IMG/VR virus record: IMGVR_UViG_3300031857_000347
Coordinates: 1 to 46,552 of that record
Reading direction: 5' to 3' (one strand)
DNA: 46,552 bases
Source: a virus
The translations under genes and the position numbers were made by a program. Positions 36,825-44,599 of the stretch are shown piece after piece (the first letter of the stretch is position 1; each line of letters begins with the position of its first letter). The notes under the pieces were generated by a model that did not search any database, was not told the DNA's origin, and saw nothing but the letters and a program-made list of their open reading frames with translations.

Positions 36825-38271
36825 AGCATTGATCCAAGACGAGCATCCTTCTGTTCTCGCCAGCCGTGCGGTCGAGCCTTTGTTCTTCGAGGCACCTGTG
36901 CCCCCCGACCGCACGGCGAAGCGCTATCAACATGCCGGCGTCGAGTATTGCCTCGCTCGCAACAACGCGATCATTGGCGACCAGCCGGGGGTAGGCAAGA
37001 CGGCGCAGGGCATCTTCCTGTCGAACGCTATCGGCGCCAAGCGTACCCTCGTCGTGTGCCCGGCCAGCCTGCGCCTCAACTGGGAGCGCGAAATCTGGCA
37101 GTGGTCAACGACCGAGAACGTGAAGACCTACCCCGTGATGAAGGCGTCCGACGGCATCTCCTCGGAAGCCGACTACGTCATCATCTCCTACGATCTGCTG
37201 CGCAACCCCGCGATCCTCGAAGCGGTGATGGATTTGCGCTGGGATCATTTCGTGGCCGACGAGGCTCACGCGCTCAAGGACCCCAAGGGCAACAAGCGGA
37301 CGCGCGTGATCTGCGCGCCTGATGCCTTGCCGTCGGTCGTCGGCCGCATCACGTTGCTGACCGGCACGCTGCTGCCGAACCAACCCATCGAGTGCTACAA
37401 CGCGATCCGCCTGTGCGACTGGGATGCGATCGACAACGCCAGCCTCGAAGACTTCCGCAAGTTCTACTACGACAAAGGCCAGGGCTTCGTCACCGTGTTC
37501 GACAAGGCGCAGGGCAAGACCGTGACCAAGTTCTCGAACGCGGTGCTGAACCAGCCGAAGAACATGGCCGACCTTCAGTATCGCCTGCGCAAGAACTTGA
37601 TGGTCCGTCGCCTGAAAGACCAAGTGCTGCACGAGCTGCCGCCGAAGCAGTGGCATCCGTTCCCCCTCGACGTGACGTCGGACATCCGTCGAGCCATCAA
37701 CCACCCCGGCTGGAAGCAGGCCGAGAAGCTTTACGATCTCGACCCCGACGGCTTCGCCAAAGCGATCCCGGTAGACGGCGCAGTCTCGACGGCACGCCTG
37801 GAGCTGGGGCTTGCGAAGGCGCCCGGCACGATCGCCTATATCGAAGACCTGCTGGACAGCGGCGTCGAGAAGGTTGTCGTCGGCGCTTGGCATATTCAGG
37901 TGATGGACAAGATGCGCGAGGCGCTCGGCAAATACGGGCTCGTCTACATGGACGGGCGCACGTCCGACGCCAAGAAGCAGGTCGCGGTCGATGCTTTCCA
38001 GAACAACGACGGCGTGCGGATTATCCTCGGGCAGATGATCCCGCTCGGGGAGGGCTGGACCTTGACGCGCGCGAAGGACGTTGTGCTGGCCGAACCGTTC
38101 TGGGTGCCGGGAAAGAACGACCAGTTGATCGACCGCTGCCACCGATTGGGCCAGCTCGACAACGTCATCGGTCATATCCCCGTGGTGCCGGGCACCCTCG
38201 ACGAGCGCATCCTCGGCACGGTGATCGAGAAAGACAAAAATATTCATTTGGCGCTTGACGCCAGAGGTTGA
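36817..38271 (+). CDS. SNF2-family DNA helicase/translocase (484 aa)
   Basis: The ATPase motifs are in order: Walker A GDQPGVGKT (residues about 49-57), VVCPASLRLNWERE, motif II ADEAHALKD (about 148-156), motif III LTGTLLPN, then in the second lobe LGQMIPLGEGWTL and motif VI DRCHRLGQ (about 436-443). Phage SNF2 proteins accompany family A polymerase, DUF2800 and DUF2815 genes and probably remodel recombination or replication forks. It lacks an extra nuclease domain. Translation starts at GTG inside palindrome copy 10; no strong Shine-Dalgarno sequence was seen. Confidence 0.88.
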   Translation: MIPALIQDEHPSVLASRAVEPLFFEAPVPPDRTAKRYQHAGVEYCLARNNAIIGDQPGVGKTAQGIFLSNAIGAKRTLVVCPASLRLNWEREIWQWSTTENVKTYPVMKASDGISSEADYVIISYDLLRNPAILEAVMDLRWDHFVADEAHALKDPKGNKRTRVICAPDALPSVVGRITLLTGTLLPNQPIECYNAIRLCDWDAIDNASLEDFRKFYYDKGQGFVTVFDKAQGKTVTKFSNAVLNQPKNMADLQYRLRKNLMVRRLKDQVLHELPPKQWHPFPLDVTSDIRRAINHPGWKQAEKLYDLDPDGFAKAIPVDGAVSTARLELGLAKAPGTIAYIEDLLDSGVEKVVVGAWHIQVMDKMREALGKYGLVYMDGRTSDAKKQVAVDAFQNNDGVRIILGQMIPLGEGWTLTRAKDVVLAEPFWVPGKNDQLIDRCHRLGQLDNVIGHIPVVPGTLDERILGTVIEKDKNIHLALDARG

Positions 38272-38283
38272 GGCGCGTATGGT
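38255..38283 (+). promoter_or_regulatory. Promoter before the 214-aa low-complexity gene
   Basis: TTGACG (38255-38260), a 17-base spacer and TATGGT (38278-38283). It overlaps the end of the helicase gene and gives a leader of about 35 bases before the ATG at 38324. Confidence 0.7.
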
Positions 38284-38323
38284 CGGGTCTCAATTGAGTT
38301 TGCAACGGAGAAGGGAGACAAAC

Positions 38324-38968
38324 ATGGAAGTCAAGAAACTGTCCGTCGAGGTGACGGCGGAAGGAAAGCTCGTCAGCGTCTCGGCCTTGTTCCCCTCGGG
38401 CAACAAGATCGAAGCCGACGACGTCGCCGAGCTTCAGCGTGTGCTGGGGGAGTTGCAGGGCGGCCCGTCCGCCCCGACCGAAGCACCGCCAACCGGCCGA
38501 CGTGGCCGCAGCTCTGCTCCGTCTGCGGCAGCCGAAGCCACGAGCCCTGTCGCGGCCCCGCAACGTGCCCGACGCGGTGCAACGAGCCCGGCTGCACCCG
38601 CCACGGCCGAGGCATCGGATGCTGCGCCCTCCACGACGGCATCCCCTTCTGAAGGTCGCCGCCGTCGTTCGGCACCGGAACCCGAAGCGGCTGCGCCTGC
38701 CGAGGAACCCCGTCGCCGTCGCGGTGCTGCGGCGGAACCGGAAGCGCCCAAGACGCCGAGCGATGCCGACCTCGTGAAGGCGGCGACGGCGGCCAATGAA
38801 GCGCTGACGAAGGCGCTCGGCAAGGAAGGCCAGGAGAAAATCCTGGACCTGATGGACGAGTATGACGGCACCGACGGCAAGCCGGTGACGCGTATCGACA
38901 AGCTCAAGGCCGAAGATCGCGACGACTTCCTGAAGCGCCTCAAAGCGCTGGTGGCCGACAACACGTAA
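38324..38968 (+). CDS. Ala/Pro/Arg-rich linker protein, unknown (214 aa)
   Basis: Residues 1-47 look folded (KKLSVEVTAEGKLVSVSALF, then DDVAELQRVLGELQGG). About 100 residues of low-complexity Pro, Ala, Thr, Arg and Glu follow, with repeated RRRRG/RRR clusters. Then comes a compact helical C-terminus (TAANEALTKALGKEGQEKIL, then DDFLKRLKALVADN). Such bridge proteins often join partners or bind nucleic acid through their Arg clusters. AAGGGAGA precedes the ATG. Family not recognised; it lies in the replication module. Confidence 0.6.
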   Translation: MEVKKLSVEVTAEGKLVSVSALFPSGNKIEADDVAELQRVLGELQGGPSAPTEAPPTGRRGRSSAPSAAAEATSPVAAPQRARRGATSPAAPATAEASDAAPSTTASPSEGRRRRSAPEPEAAAPAEEPRRRRGAAAEPEAPKTPSDADLVKAATAANEALTKALGKEGQEKILDLMDEYDGTDGKPVTRIDKLKAEDRDDFLKRLKALVADNT

Positions 38969-39063
38969 GTCATCGACTTGTAGGTGGCCGGTGTAAACCT
39001 TCGCGCGTTGTGGGTGACACGGACTTTGGAACCCTCACAGATTTCCTCGGAAGGGAGATTGAC

Positions 39064-40272
39064 ATGCCCGAACTACCCCAGGCCCACAGCCCGCTCGGTG
39101 CGTCGAGCGCGGAACGATGGATGGCGTGCCCCGCGAGCGTGAGCTTGTCGGCTGGGCACCAGGACGAAGAGAGCGATCACGCTGCCCTCGGTACGGCGGC
39201 GCACACGCTGGCTGCCTACTGCTTGACAAAGGACGTCGAGCCATGGCGCCTGATCGGTCAGTACGTCGCCGAAGACAAGATCGACGGCGCCGAAGACAAG
39301 ATCGACGGCGCCGAAGGCAAGCACCTCATCGACAAGGAGATGGCCGACGCCGTGTCCGAGTACGTGGCATTTATCGGTGCGGAGTTTCCCGACCGCAACC
39401 AGGGCAACTCCTGGGTTGAGCGCAAGTTCCACTGCCCATCGATCCACAAGTATTTCTACGGGACGTCGGACTTCACGGCGATCGTCGGCCGCAAGGCCAC
39501 CGTCGTCGACTACAAGCACGGCGCCGGCATCGTCGTGGACGCGGTCGAAAACCCGCAACTCATGTACTACGCGGCGGGCGTCCTCGAAGACCTGAACGCC
39601 TGGGATAGCGTTGACGAGATCGAACTTGTGATAGTGCAGCCTCGGGCCTTCCACTACGACGGCCCGATCCGTAGCTGGACGATCAGCACGGCCGAGCTGG
39701 TGGCGTGGCTCGAAGACAAGCTGGTGCCGGCAATGGATCGCGCCCTGGTATCACGTGATACCAAGTCCGGGGAACACTGCCGCTTCTGCCCCGCGCGCTT
39801 CGGCGCCTGTCCGCAGATCGTGTCCGACGTGGACGAAATGGAGGAGCTGATGAAGACGATCGGTAAAGACGGCGGGGGCGCACCGAAGCTCACGGGCGAA
39901 CAGCTCGCGCGCTTTCTCGACCTCGGCGAGGTGTTCAAGATAGTCCGCACTGCGGCGCTCAAGACGGCCACGGTTCGCGTCCAGAATGGGCACAAGGTCC
40001 CCGGCTGGAAGCTGTCGAAGGCGCGGTCGAACCGCGAGTTCAAAGAAGGTGCGGAGGCCGCCGCCAAGAAGGAGTTCGGCGATGACGCATATTCGCAGCC
40101 GAAGCTGAAGTCTCCCGCCGAGTTCGACAAGCTGCCGAAGGGCAAAGACTTCACGGCGCGCTGGGCCTTCAAGCCTGACGCCGGGGAGACTTTGGTCCCT
40201 GAAGACGACGCACGCCCGGCCGTAAACAAAGACGTGAAGTCGATGTTCAAGCCGATCAAGAAGTCCAAGTAA
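39064..40272 (+). CDS. DUF2800 nuclease (PD-(D/E)XK, Cas4/RecB-like), 402 aa
   Basis: The N-terminus SPLGASSAERWMACPASVSL is the hallmark of the phage DUF2800 family. The nuclease core is GTSDFTAIVG and VVDYKHGAGIVV (residues about 137-161), with the D and D-x-K of the PD-(D/E)XK fold. A cysteine group (EHCRFCPARFGACP, about 238-251) fits an iron-sulphur cluster as in Cas4/AddB exonucleases. It should process DNA ends for recombination with the DUF2815 protein. A 21-bp tandem repeat encodes EDKIDGA twice near residue 70. A palindrome copy lies at 39747. Confidence 0.85.
   Translation: MPELPQAHSPLGASSAERWMACPASVSLSAGHQDEESDHAALGTAAHTLAAYCLTKDVEPWRLIGQYVAEDKIDGAEDKIDGAEGKHLIDKEMADAVSEYVAFIGAEFPDRNQGNSWVERKFHCPSIHKYFYGTSDFTAIVGRKATVVDYKHGAGIVVDAVENPQLMYYAAGVLEDLNAWDSVDEIELVIVQPRAFHYDGPIRSWTISTAELVAWLEDKLVPAMDRALVSRDTKSGEHCRFCPARFGACPQIVSDVDEMEELMKTIGKDGGGAPKLTGEQLARFLDLGEVFKIVRTAALKTATVRVQNGHKVPGWKLSKARSNREFKEGAEAAAKKEFGDDAYSQPKLKSPAEFDKLPKGKDFTARWAFKPDAGETLVPEDDARPAVNKDVKSMFKPIKKSK
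39268..39309 (+). repeat. 21-bp tandem repeat inside the nuclease gene
   Basis: Two identical 21-bp units (39268-39288 and 39289-39309), followed by a 12-base partial third copy with one change. The frame is kept and adds EDKIDGA to a surface-like loop. It looks like a recent duplication. Confidence 0.85.
39747..39762 (+). promoter_or_regulatory. Dispersed palindrome copy 11 (GGTATCACGTGATACC, perfect, inside a gene)
   Basis: This perfectly symmetric copy lies inside the DUF2800 gene (codons for ALVSRDTKS), not at a gene boundary. Perfect symmetry in coding DNA suggests it is kept as a binding site, as internal stoperators are. Confidence 0.72.
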
Positions 40273-40295
40273 CCATCAACCAAGGAGAGAAGAGA

Positions 40296-40955
40296 ATGGC
40301 ACGCGAGACGAAGAAGAAAGAACCGGCCGAGATCATTCTGCTGCCGGAAGGTCGCCTTATCAACAACGCGTTGTTCGAGCGCGACCAGTTCGACGACAAG
40401 TCGGCACTGGCCTACAAAGCCGAGATCGCAATCTCGAAGGACGACAAGGCGTTCGACGACATCATCGACAAGCTCTACGCGGCGGCGGAAGCTGCCGGTC
40501 TGCCGGGCAACGAGAAGTTCACGGTCGATGGCGGCGACGTTGCCTGCGGCATCATCGACGGCGACGAGTACGCCAAGAAGCGCGAACGCCTCGGCAAGCC
40601 CGCCGACGCGTACAAGAACCACTGGGTCATCCGTGCGGCGTCCAAGTTCAACAAGGACGGCGTCGAAGGTCCTGGCGGTATCGCGGTCTACGACGAAGAG
40701 CCCAAAGCGGTCACGATCCAGAACCAGGGCGTCGTCTACAACGGTTGCTACGGCATCCTCGCCGTGACGATCGGCGTATACACGGACGACGGCAAGGGCG
40801 GCACGGGGCTCCCGTCCACCAAGTTCTACCTCGCGGGCTTCCAGAAGTCGCGCGACGGGGAACGCTTCGCGGCTGCCCGCGATATGTCGTCGGTGTTCAA
40901 GCCGCTCGGCAAGGCAGCGGCGGCCGGTGGCGGCGAACGTCGCCGTCGCGGCTAA
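40296..40955 (+). CDS. DUF2815 single-stranded DNA-binding protein (219 aa)
   Basis: The sequence EIILLPEGRLINNALFERDQ, with later KSALAYKAEIAISKDDKAFD and DKNHWVIRAASKFNKDG-like segments, follows the DUF2815 family, an OB-fold ssDNA-binding group found beside DUF2800 and family A polymerase in phages. It should coat single strands in replication and recombination. The C-terminus is Gly/Arg-rich (GGGERRRRG) instead of the acidic tip usual for bacterial SSB. GGAGAGAAGAG precedes the ATG. Confidence 0.8.
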   Translation: MARETKKKEPAEIILLPEGRLINNALFERDQFDDKSALAYKAEIAISKDDKAFDDIIDKLYAAAEAAGLPGNEKFTVDGGDVACGIIDGDEYAKKRERLGKPADAYKNHWVIRAASKFNKDGVEGPGGIAVYDEEPKAVTIQNQGVVYNGCYGILAVTIGVYTDDGKGGTGLPSTKFYLAGFQKSRDGERFAAARDMSSVFKPLGKAAAAGGGERRRRG

Positions 40956-40985
40956 GGTAGACTGACCAGCGCAGGAGTGCGCCAA

Positions 40986-41003
40986 GGGGGTGAAAAGCCC
41001 CCA
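40986..41003 (+). other. Small hairpin before the 67-aa gene
   Basis: GGGGGT, a GAAAAG-type loop and CCCCC form a short stem upstream of the Shine-Dalgarno sequence AAGGAGGG. No T-run of note. It may affect translation or stability of the following gene. Confidence 0.35.
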
Positions 41004-41023
41004 CGATTTTCAAGGAGGGCTGC

Positions 41024-41227
41024 ATGAACGCCGAGGAACGGTTGAAGCGCATATCGAAGATCATGTCCTACGGGGGGCTGATAGGGCTGTCGGCTATTGA
41101 GGCCGAGGCCATCGTGCGCCGCCTGTGCCGGCCGTACTTCGACGGAGACTTCACGGCCGTAAACTCCCCCGACTATTGCCGTGCGAAGTTGCGCCAGATC
41201 GTGAAAGAGGCAGAAGAAGCCAAATGA
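41024..41227 (+). CDS. Small protein, unknown (67 aa)
   Basis: The product is helical: AEERLKRISKIMSYGGLIGL, then EAIVRRLCRPYFDGDFTAVN and a C-terminal KLRQIVKEAEEAK. AAGGAGGG lies at an ideal distance. The stop overlaps the next ATG (ATGA). No function recognised. Confidence 0.6.
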   Translation: MNAEERLKRISKIMSYGGLIGLSAIEAEAIVRRLCRPYFDGDFTAVNSPDYCRAKLRQIVKEAEEAK

Positions 41228-41406
41228 ACAAGGTCTTCATCTTTCTGTGGCTCGTCGGCGGCGGCATTGAAGGCCCGTTTGAGTACGAAACTTCGACGGA
41301 GTGCCACGTGCTTCTCGCCGGCTACGAGGAACGGCTGCGCCAGTACGGCGGCGGCAGCATCGAATTCGAATGTGAACCGATCGAACCCGAGAAGGAGATG
41401 GAGTGA
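41224..41406 (+). CDS. Small protein, unknown (60 aa)
   Basis: The product has a hydrophobic start (NKVFIFLWLVGGGIEGPFEY) and an acidic end (EFECEPIEPEKEME). A YETSTECHVLLAGYEERLRQ helix lies between. It resembles small phage proteins of unknown role. Overlaps at both ends (ATGA and TGATG) show tight coupling with the HD enzyme. Confidence 0.55.
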   Translation: MNKVFIFLWLVGGGIEGPFEYETSTECHVLLAGYEERLRQYGGGSIEFECEPIEPEKEME

Positions 41407-41972
41407 TGACATGGATACAGACCGTGTCGGGCCGCCAGTTTTGGCCGCTTGAACCCAAGGCCGAAGACGTGGACATCGGCGACATCGCCCACGCCCTGTC
41501 GATGAAGTGCCGCTACTCCGGCCACACCCAGAAGTTCTACTCGGTGGCGGAGCATTCGGTGCATATCTCGAACGCCTTGTTGCGCGACGGGTGGAGCCCG
41601 AGCGCGGCACTGTGGGGGCTGCTGCACGACGCAGCCGAAGCCTACCTCCCCGACATCGCCCGCCCGATCAAGGCGGCGATACCGGGCTTCGACGCGATCG
41701 AGTTCGACGTCGCGCTGGCGATCATTTCGAAGTTCGACGGCCTTGTCAAAGGCTGGGCTTTCGCGCTGATACCCTGCGACGTCGTCAAGCTCTACGACAC
41801 CCGCATCCTAGTCGACGAGAAGGCAGCGATGATGCCGCACACTCCGGCCGACTGGGGATTGCCCGACAACGGGCTCGGCGTGCAGATCGTAGGCTGGTGC
41901 CCGACCGAAGCCAAGGTGCGTTTCCTGCGCGCCTACGAGAACCTAGTCAGCCTGATCGAGGCCCGCGCTTGA
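41406..41972 (+). CDS. HD-domain nucleotide phosphohydrolase (188 aa)
   Basis: The HD metal site is visible: HTQKFYSVAEHS (H50), then ALWGLLHDAAEAYLPDIARP with the HD pair (74-75). This belongs to the YfbR-like phage HD enzymes that hydrolyse deoxynucleotides; the dATP-specific DatZ of 2-aminoadenine phages is a relative in this group. I chose the ATG at 41406, which overlaps the previous stop as TGATG; a GTG at 41403 is possible. It overlaps the DNA polymerase start. Substrate not determined. Confidence 0.75.
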   Translation: MTWIQTVSGRQFWPLEPKAEDVDIGDIAHALSMKCRYSGHTQKFYSVAEHSVHISNALLRDGWSPSAALWGLLHDAAEAYLPDIARPIKAAIPGFDAIEFDVALAIISKFDGLVKGWAFALIPCDVVKLYDTRILVDEKAAMMPHTPADWGLPDNGLGVQIVGWCPTEAKVRFLRAYENLVSLIEARA

Positions 41973-43939
41973 TCCACCTCGACTTCGAAACCAAGAGCTA
42001 CGCGGACCTGAAGAAGGTCGGCGCCTGGGCGTACTCGGAACACGAGACGACCGAGGTGATCGTGCTGTGCTGGGCGATCGACGGCAGCGCCGTCGACTAC
42101 TGGCGCCCCGACCATGGGCGCGGGATGCCCGAGGGATTACGTGATGCCATCGAAGAGGGCCACCCGGTCGAGGCGCACAACTGCTCGTTCGAAGTCTCGA
42201 TCTGGAAGAACGTCATGGTGAAGCGCTACGGCTGGCCCGACATCGCGGTCGAGCAATGGCGCGACACTATGGCGGTCGCACACTACTACGCCCTGCCGGG
42301 CGGGCTCGACAAGCTGGCGCGCGTGCTGGGCCTGCCGGGGAAGAACCCCGAGGGTGCGCGGCTTATCACGAAGTATTCGAAGTTGCACTTGAAGACCGCG
42401 AAGACCGTGATCCCGCCCGAGGACATGAAGAAGTGGATCGCGTACTGCACGCAGGACGTCGAGGAACAGCGCACAATCTCGAACTATCTTGGCGATCTGC
42501 CCGACGACGAGCTAGCCTTGTTCCACCTCGACCTGGAGATCGAGCTGCGCGGGTTGAAGCTCGACCACGAAGGCATCGCGGCGGCGAGCGAGGTTGTCGA
42601 CCGACGGGCCGAAGACCTCGAAGCGGAGTTCCGCAAGCTGACGGGCGTCGGCCCCAACCAGCGCGAGAAGGTGCTGGCGTGGTTCGAGGTGCAGGGCTTC
42701 CCGCTGGAGAACCTTCAGGCCGAGTACCTGGAGGAGCTGGTCGAGGAAGGCAACGTGCCGGCCGGGGCTGTCCGTCGCGCGCTGTCGATCCGCCTGTCTA
42801 TCTCGAAGGCCAGCACGAAGAAGCTCGACAAGATGGTGATGCAGTCGGGGGAAGATTGCGTCGCCCGCTTCCAATGCAAATACCACGGCGCGCAGACGGG
42901 GCGCTGGACGGGCACAGGCTTCCAGCCGCTCAACATGAACCGGGGCAGCGAGGACAGCGTGCCCGAAGACTTGGTGGCGAACATCATGCGTCGCGATCCC
43001 CGCTGGCTGGACGCACTCTACGGCGACGCTATGCAGGCAGTATCCTGGGCGACGCGCCACTGGATTACGGCAAAGGAAGGCAACCGCATCCTGGCCGGGG
43101 ACTTCGTATCCATCGAAGCCGTGGTGCTGGCGTGCTTGGCGGGGGAGGAGTGGAAGGTCAAGGCGTTCCGCGACGGCGTCAAAATCTACGAGGCCATGGC
43201 CGACAAAATCTATAACCTGCCGCCCGGCACGGTCACGAAGAAGACGCACCCGCTCGAACGCCAGGACGGCAAGACGGGCGAGCTTGCCTTCGGCTACCAG
43301 GGTGCGCTCAATGCGTGGCTCAACTTCGATAGCTCGGGCCGCCACACCGACGAACGCATCATCGAAATCTGCAAAGCATGGCGCAAGGAACACCCGGAGA
43401 TCGTGAAGTTCTGGTACGCCATGGAGCGCGCCGCGATCAAGGCTGTCGAGGCCGGCCGAGAGGTCGAGTGCCAAGCGCTGTCCTTCAAGGTGATCGACGA
43501 ATGGCTCTCGATGCGTCTGCCCGACGGCAAGCGTATCTGGTACTGGGCGCCCGAGCTGCGCGTCAAGATGCCGAAGTGGCACGACCCCGCCACCAAGGAA
43601 GACTGCGCTGCCGGAACGTGCCGCTGCGAACCCCAGCCGCAGCTCACCTACATGGCGCAGAAGTTCGGGCAGTGGAAGCGCGTCAGCACCTACGGCGGCA
43701 AGCTCGTGGAGAACGCGACCCAGGCCACGGCTCGGCAGATACTCACGCCGTCGATGCTGCGCGTCGAGAAGCACGGCTACCCGATTGTGCTGTCGGTCTA
43801 CGACGAAGTCGTCTGCGATACGCCGCTGGGCCACGGCTCTATGAAGGAGTTCGAAGCAATCCTCGGCGAGCGCGAAGGGTTCTTCCGAGACTGGCCTATC
43901 GGCGTCGACTGCTGGGAGGGGCATAGGTATCGGAAATGA
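41969..43939 (+). CDS. Family A DNA polymerase with 3'-5' exonuclease (656 aa)
   Basis: The start is TTG (41969-41971), overlapping the HD stop as TTGA. Exo I is HLDFETKSYADL (D5, E7), exo II VEAHNCSFEVSIW (about 67-79) and exo III YCTQDVEEQ (about 158). The polymerase motifs are A AGDFVSIEAVVLA (about 375), B RQDGKTGELAFGYQG (about 431-445) and C LSVYDEVVCD (about 607-616). Motif C has Tyr where family A normally has His (VHDE). It lacks the 5' nuclease domain. It should copy the phage genome with the primase-helicase and DUF2815 protein. Confidence 0.9.
   Translation: MIHLDFETKSYADLKKVGAWAYSEHETTEVIVLCWAIDGSAVDYWRPDHGRGMPEGLRDAIEEGHPVEAHNCSFEVSIWKNVMVKRYGWPDIAVEQWRDTMAVAHYYALPGGLDKLARVLGLPGKNPEGARLITKYSKLHLKTAKTVIPPEDMKKWIAYCTQDVEEQRTISNYLGDLPDDELALFHLDLEIELRGLKLDHEGIAAASEVVDRRAEDLEAEFRKLTGVGPNQREKVLAWFEVQGFPLENLQAEYLEELVEEGNVPAGAVRRALSIRLSISKASTKKLDKMVMQSGEDCVARFQCKYHGAQTGRWTGTGFQPLNMNRGSEDSVPEDLVANIMRRDPRWLDALYGDAMQAVSWATRHWITAKEGNRILAGDFVSIEAVVLACLAGEEWKVKAFRDGVKIYEAMADKIYNLPPGTVTKKTHPLERQDGKTGELAFGYQGALNAWLNFDSSGRHTDERIIEICKAWRKEHPEIVKFWYAMERAAIKAVEAGREVECQALSFKVIDEWLSMRLPDGKRIWYWAPELRVKMPKWHDPATKEDCAAGTCRCEPQPQLTYMAQKFGQWKRVSTYGGKLVENATQATARQILTPSMLRVEKHGYPIVLSVYDEVVCDTPLGHGSMKEFEAILGEREGFFRDWPIGVDCWEGHRYRK
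42133..42148 (-). promoter_or_regulatory. Dispersed palindrome copy 12 (GGCATCACGTAATCCC, inside the polymerase gene)
   Basis: In the minus-strand sense this has one mismatch in the left arm. It lies inside the polymerase gene (codons for EGLRDAIEE) and points against transcription. It is the least certain member; chance in coding sequence is possible. Confidence 0.45.
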
Positions 43940-44238
43940 TCCTTGACAAACTCTGCGATCGCCTGACCGGAGAGAACCAGAACTTGCTGGTGCCGTGGTG
44001 GCTGATGGCGTGCTATGCCTATTACATAGAAGACGACCCGATCCTCTCGGACGCGGCCTTCGACAAGTTGTGGAAACGGCTCGATCGCGTGTGGACCTTC
44101 GTGCAGCACCAGCACAAGGACTGGATCGACGGCGACGCGCTACAGACGGGCGGCTACCTGGGCGAGGCAGACTACCCCACGCGCGTACCGGGGGCGGTCG
44201 CAGCACTTCGGTTGGACAACGGCGGCACACGCAAGTAG
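43936..44238 (+). CDS. LigA adenylation-domain Ia-like small protein (100 aa)
   Basis: The sequence CYAYYIEDDPILSDAAFDKL, then WKRLDRV resembles domain Ia of NAD+-dependent DNA ligases (pattern Y-x-x-x-D-x-P-x-x-S-D-x-x-Y/F-D). That domain binds the nicotinamide part of NAD+. The rest of the ligase is absent. Phages carry such stand-alone Ia-like proteins; their role is unknown. It overlaps the polymerase stop as ATGA. Confidence 0.6.
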   Translation: MILDKLCDRLTGENQNLLVPWWLMACYAYYIEDDPILSDAAFDKLWKRLDRVWTFVQHQHKDWIDGDALQTGGYLGEADYPTRVPGAVAALRLDNGGTRK

Positions 44239-44241
44239 TAT
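44212..44241 (+). promoter_or_regulatory. Promoter before the resolvase gene
   Basis: TTGGAC (44212-44217), an 18-base spacer and TAGTAT (44236-44241). The start would be about 44248, only 14 bases before the ATG. Moderate match. Confidence 0.5.
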
Positions 44242-44261
44242 AGGAAACAGACGGAGGAACC

Positions 44262-44591
44262 ATGGGTCTCAAGTCCAAAACCAAAGGCAAGGTTGGCGAG
44301 CGCGAGGTGGCCGAGCTGCTGCGCGAGTTCGGTTTCAATGCCCGTCGCGGCCAGCAGTTTGCGGGCGGCGGGGATAGCCCCGACGTCGTCAGCGATATGG
44401 AAGGTTTCCATATCGAGGTCAAGCGTACCGGCAAACAGACGGACATCTTCGCCGCGTTGGATCAGGCGAAGCGCGACCGCAAGCCGGACGAAGACGCAGT
44501 GGTGTTCCACCGCAAGAACAACAAGGACTGGATCGTCGCGATGGATGCACGCGAGTTCCTGCGCCTCGTCACGAAATACGTTTTCAACTAG
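44262..44591 (+). CDS. Holliday junction resolvase-like nuclease (109 aa)
   Basis: The protein follows the archaeal Hjc-like PD-(D/E)XK pattern: KGKVGEREVAELLREFG (E15 region), ARRGQQFAGGGDSPDVV (D) and GFHIEVKRTGK (E-x-K, about residues 50-53). It should cut branched DNA made by recombination or replication before packaging. It lies in the replication module between the ligase-like fragment and the HTH-metallophosphoesterase-like gene. GGAGGAACC precedes the ATG. Confidence 0.82.
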   Translation: MGLKSKTKGKVGEREVAELLREFGFNARRGQQFAGGGDSPDVVSDMEGFHIEVKRTGKQTDIFAALDQAKRDRKPDEDAVVFHRKNNKDWIVAMDAREFLRLVTKYVFN

Positions 44592-44599
44592 GAGCCCGC

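Noticed and set aside
41507-41968. N-terminal extension of the DNA polymerase to 810 residues
   Set aside because: It overlaps the HD enzyme gene completely, is Arg/Pro-rich shadow sequence, and the exonuclease motif starts right at the TTG at 41969.
41406-43939. 2-aminoadenine (Z) genome phage
   Set aside because: HD and polymerase genes alone do not make Z; no PurZ-like gene exists in the closed genome.
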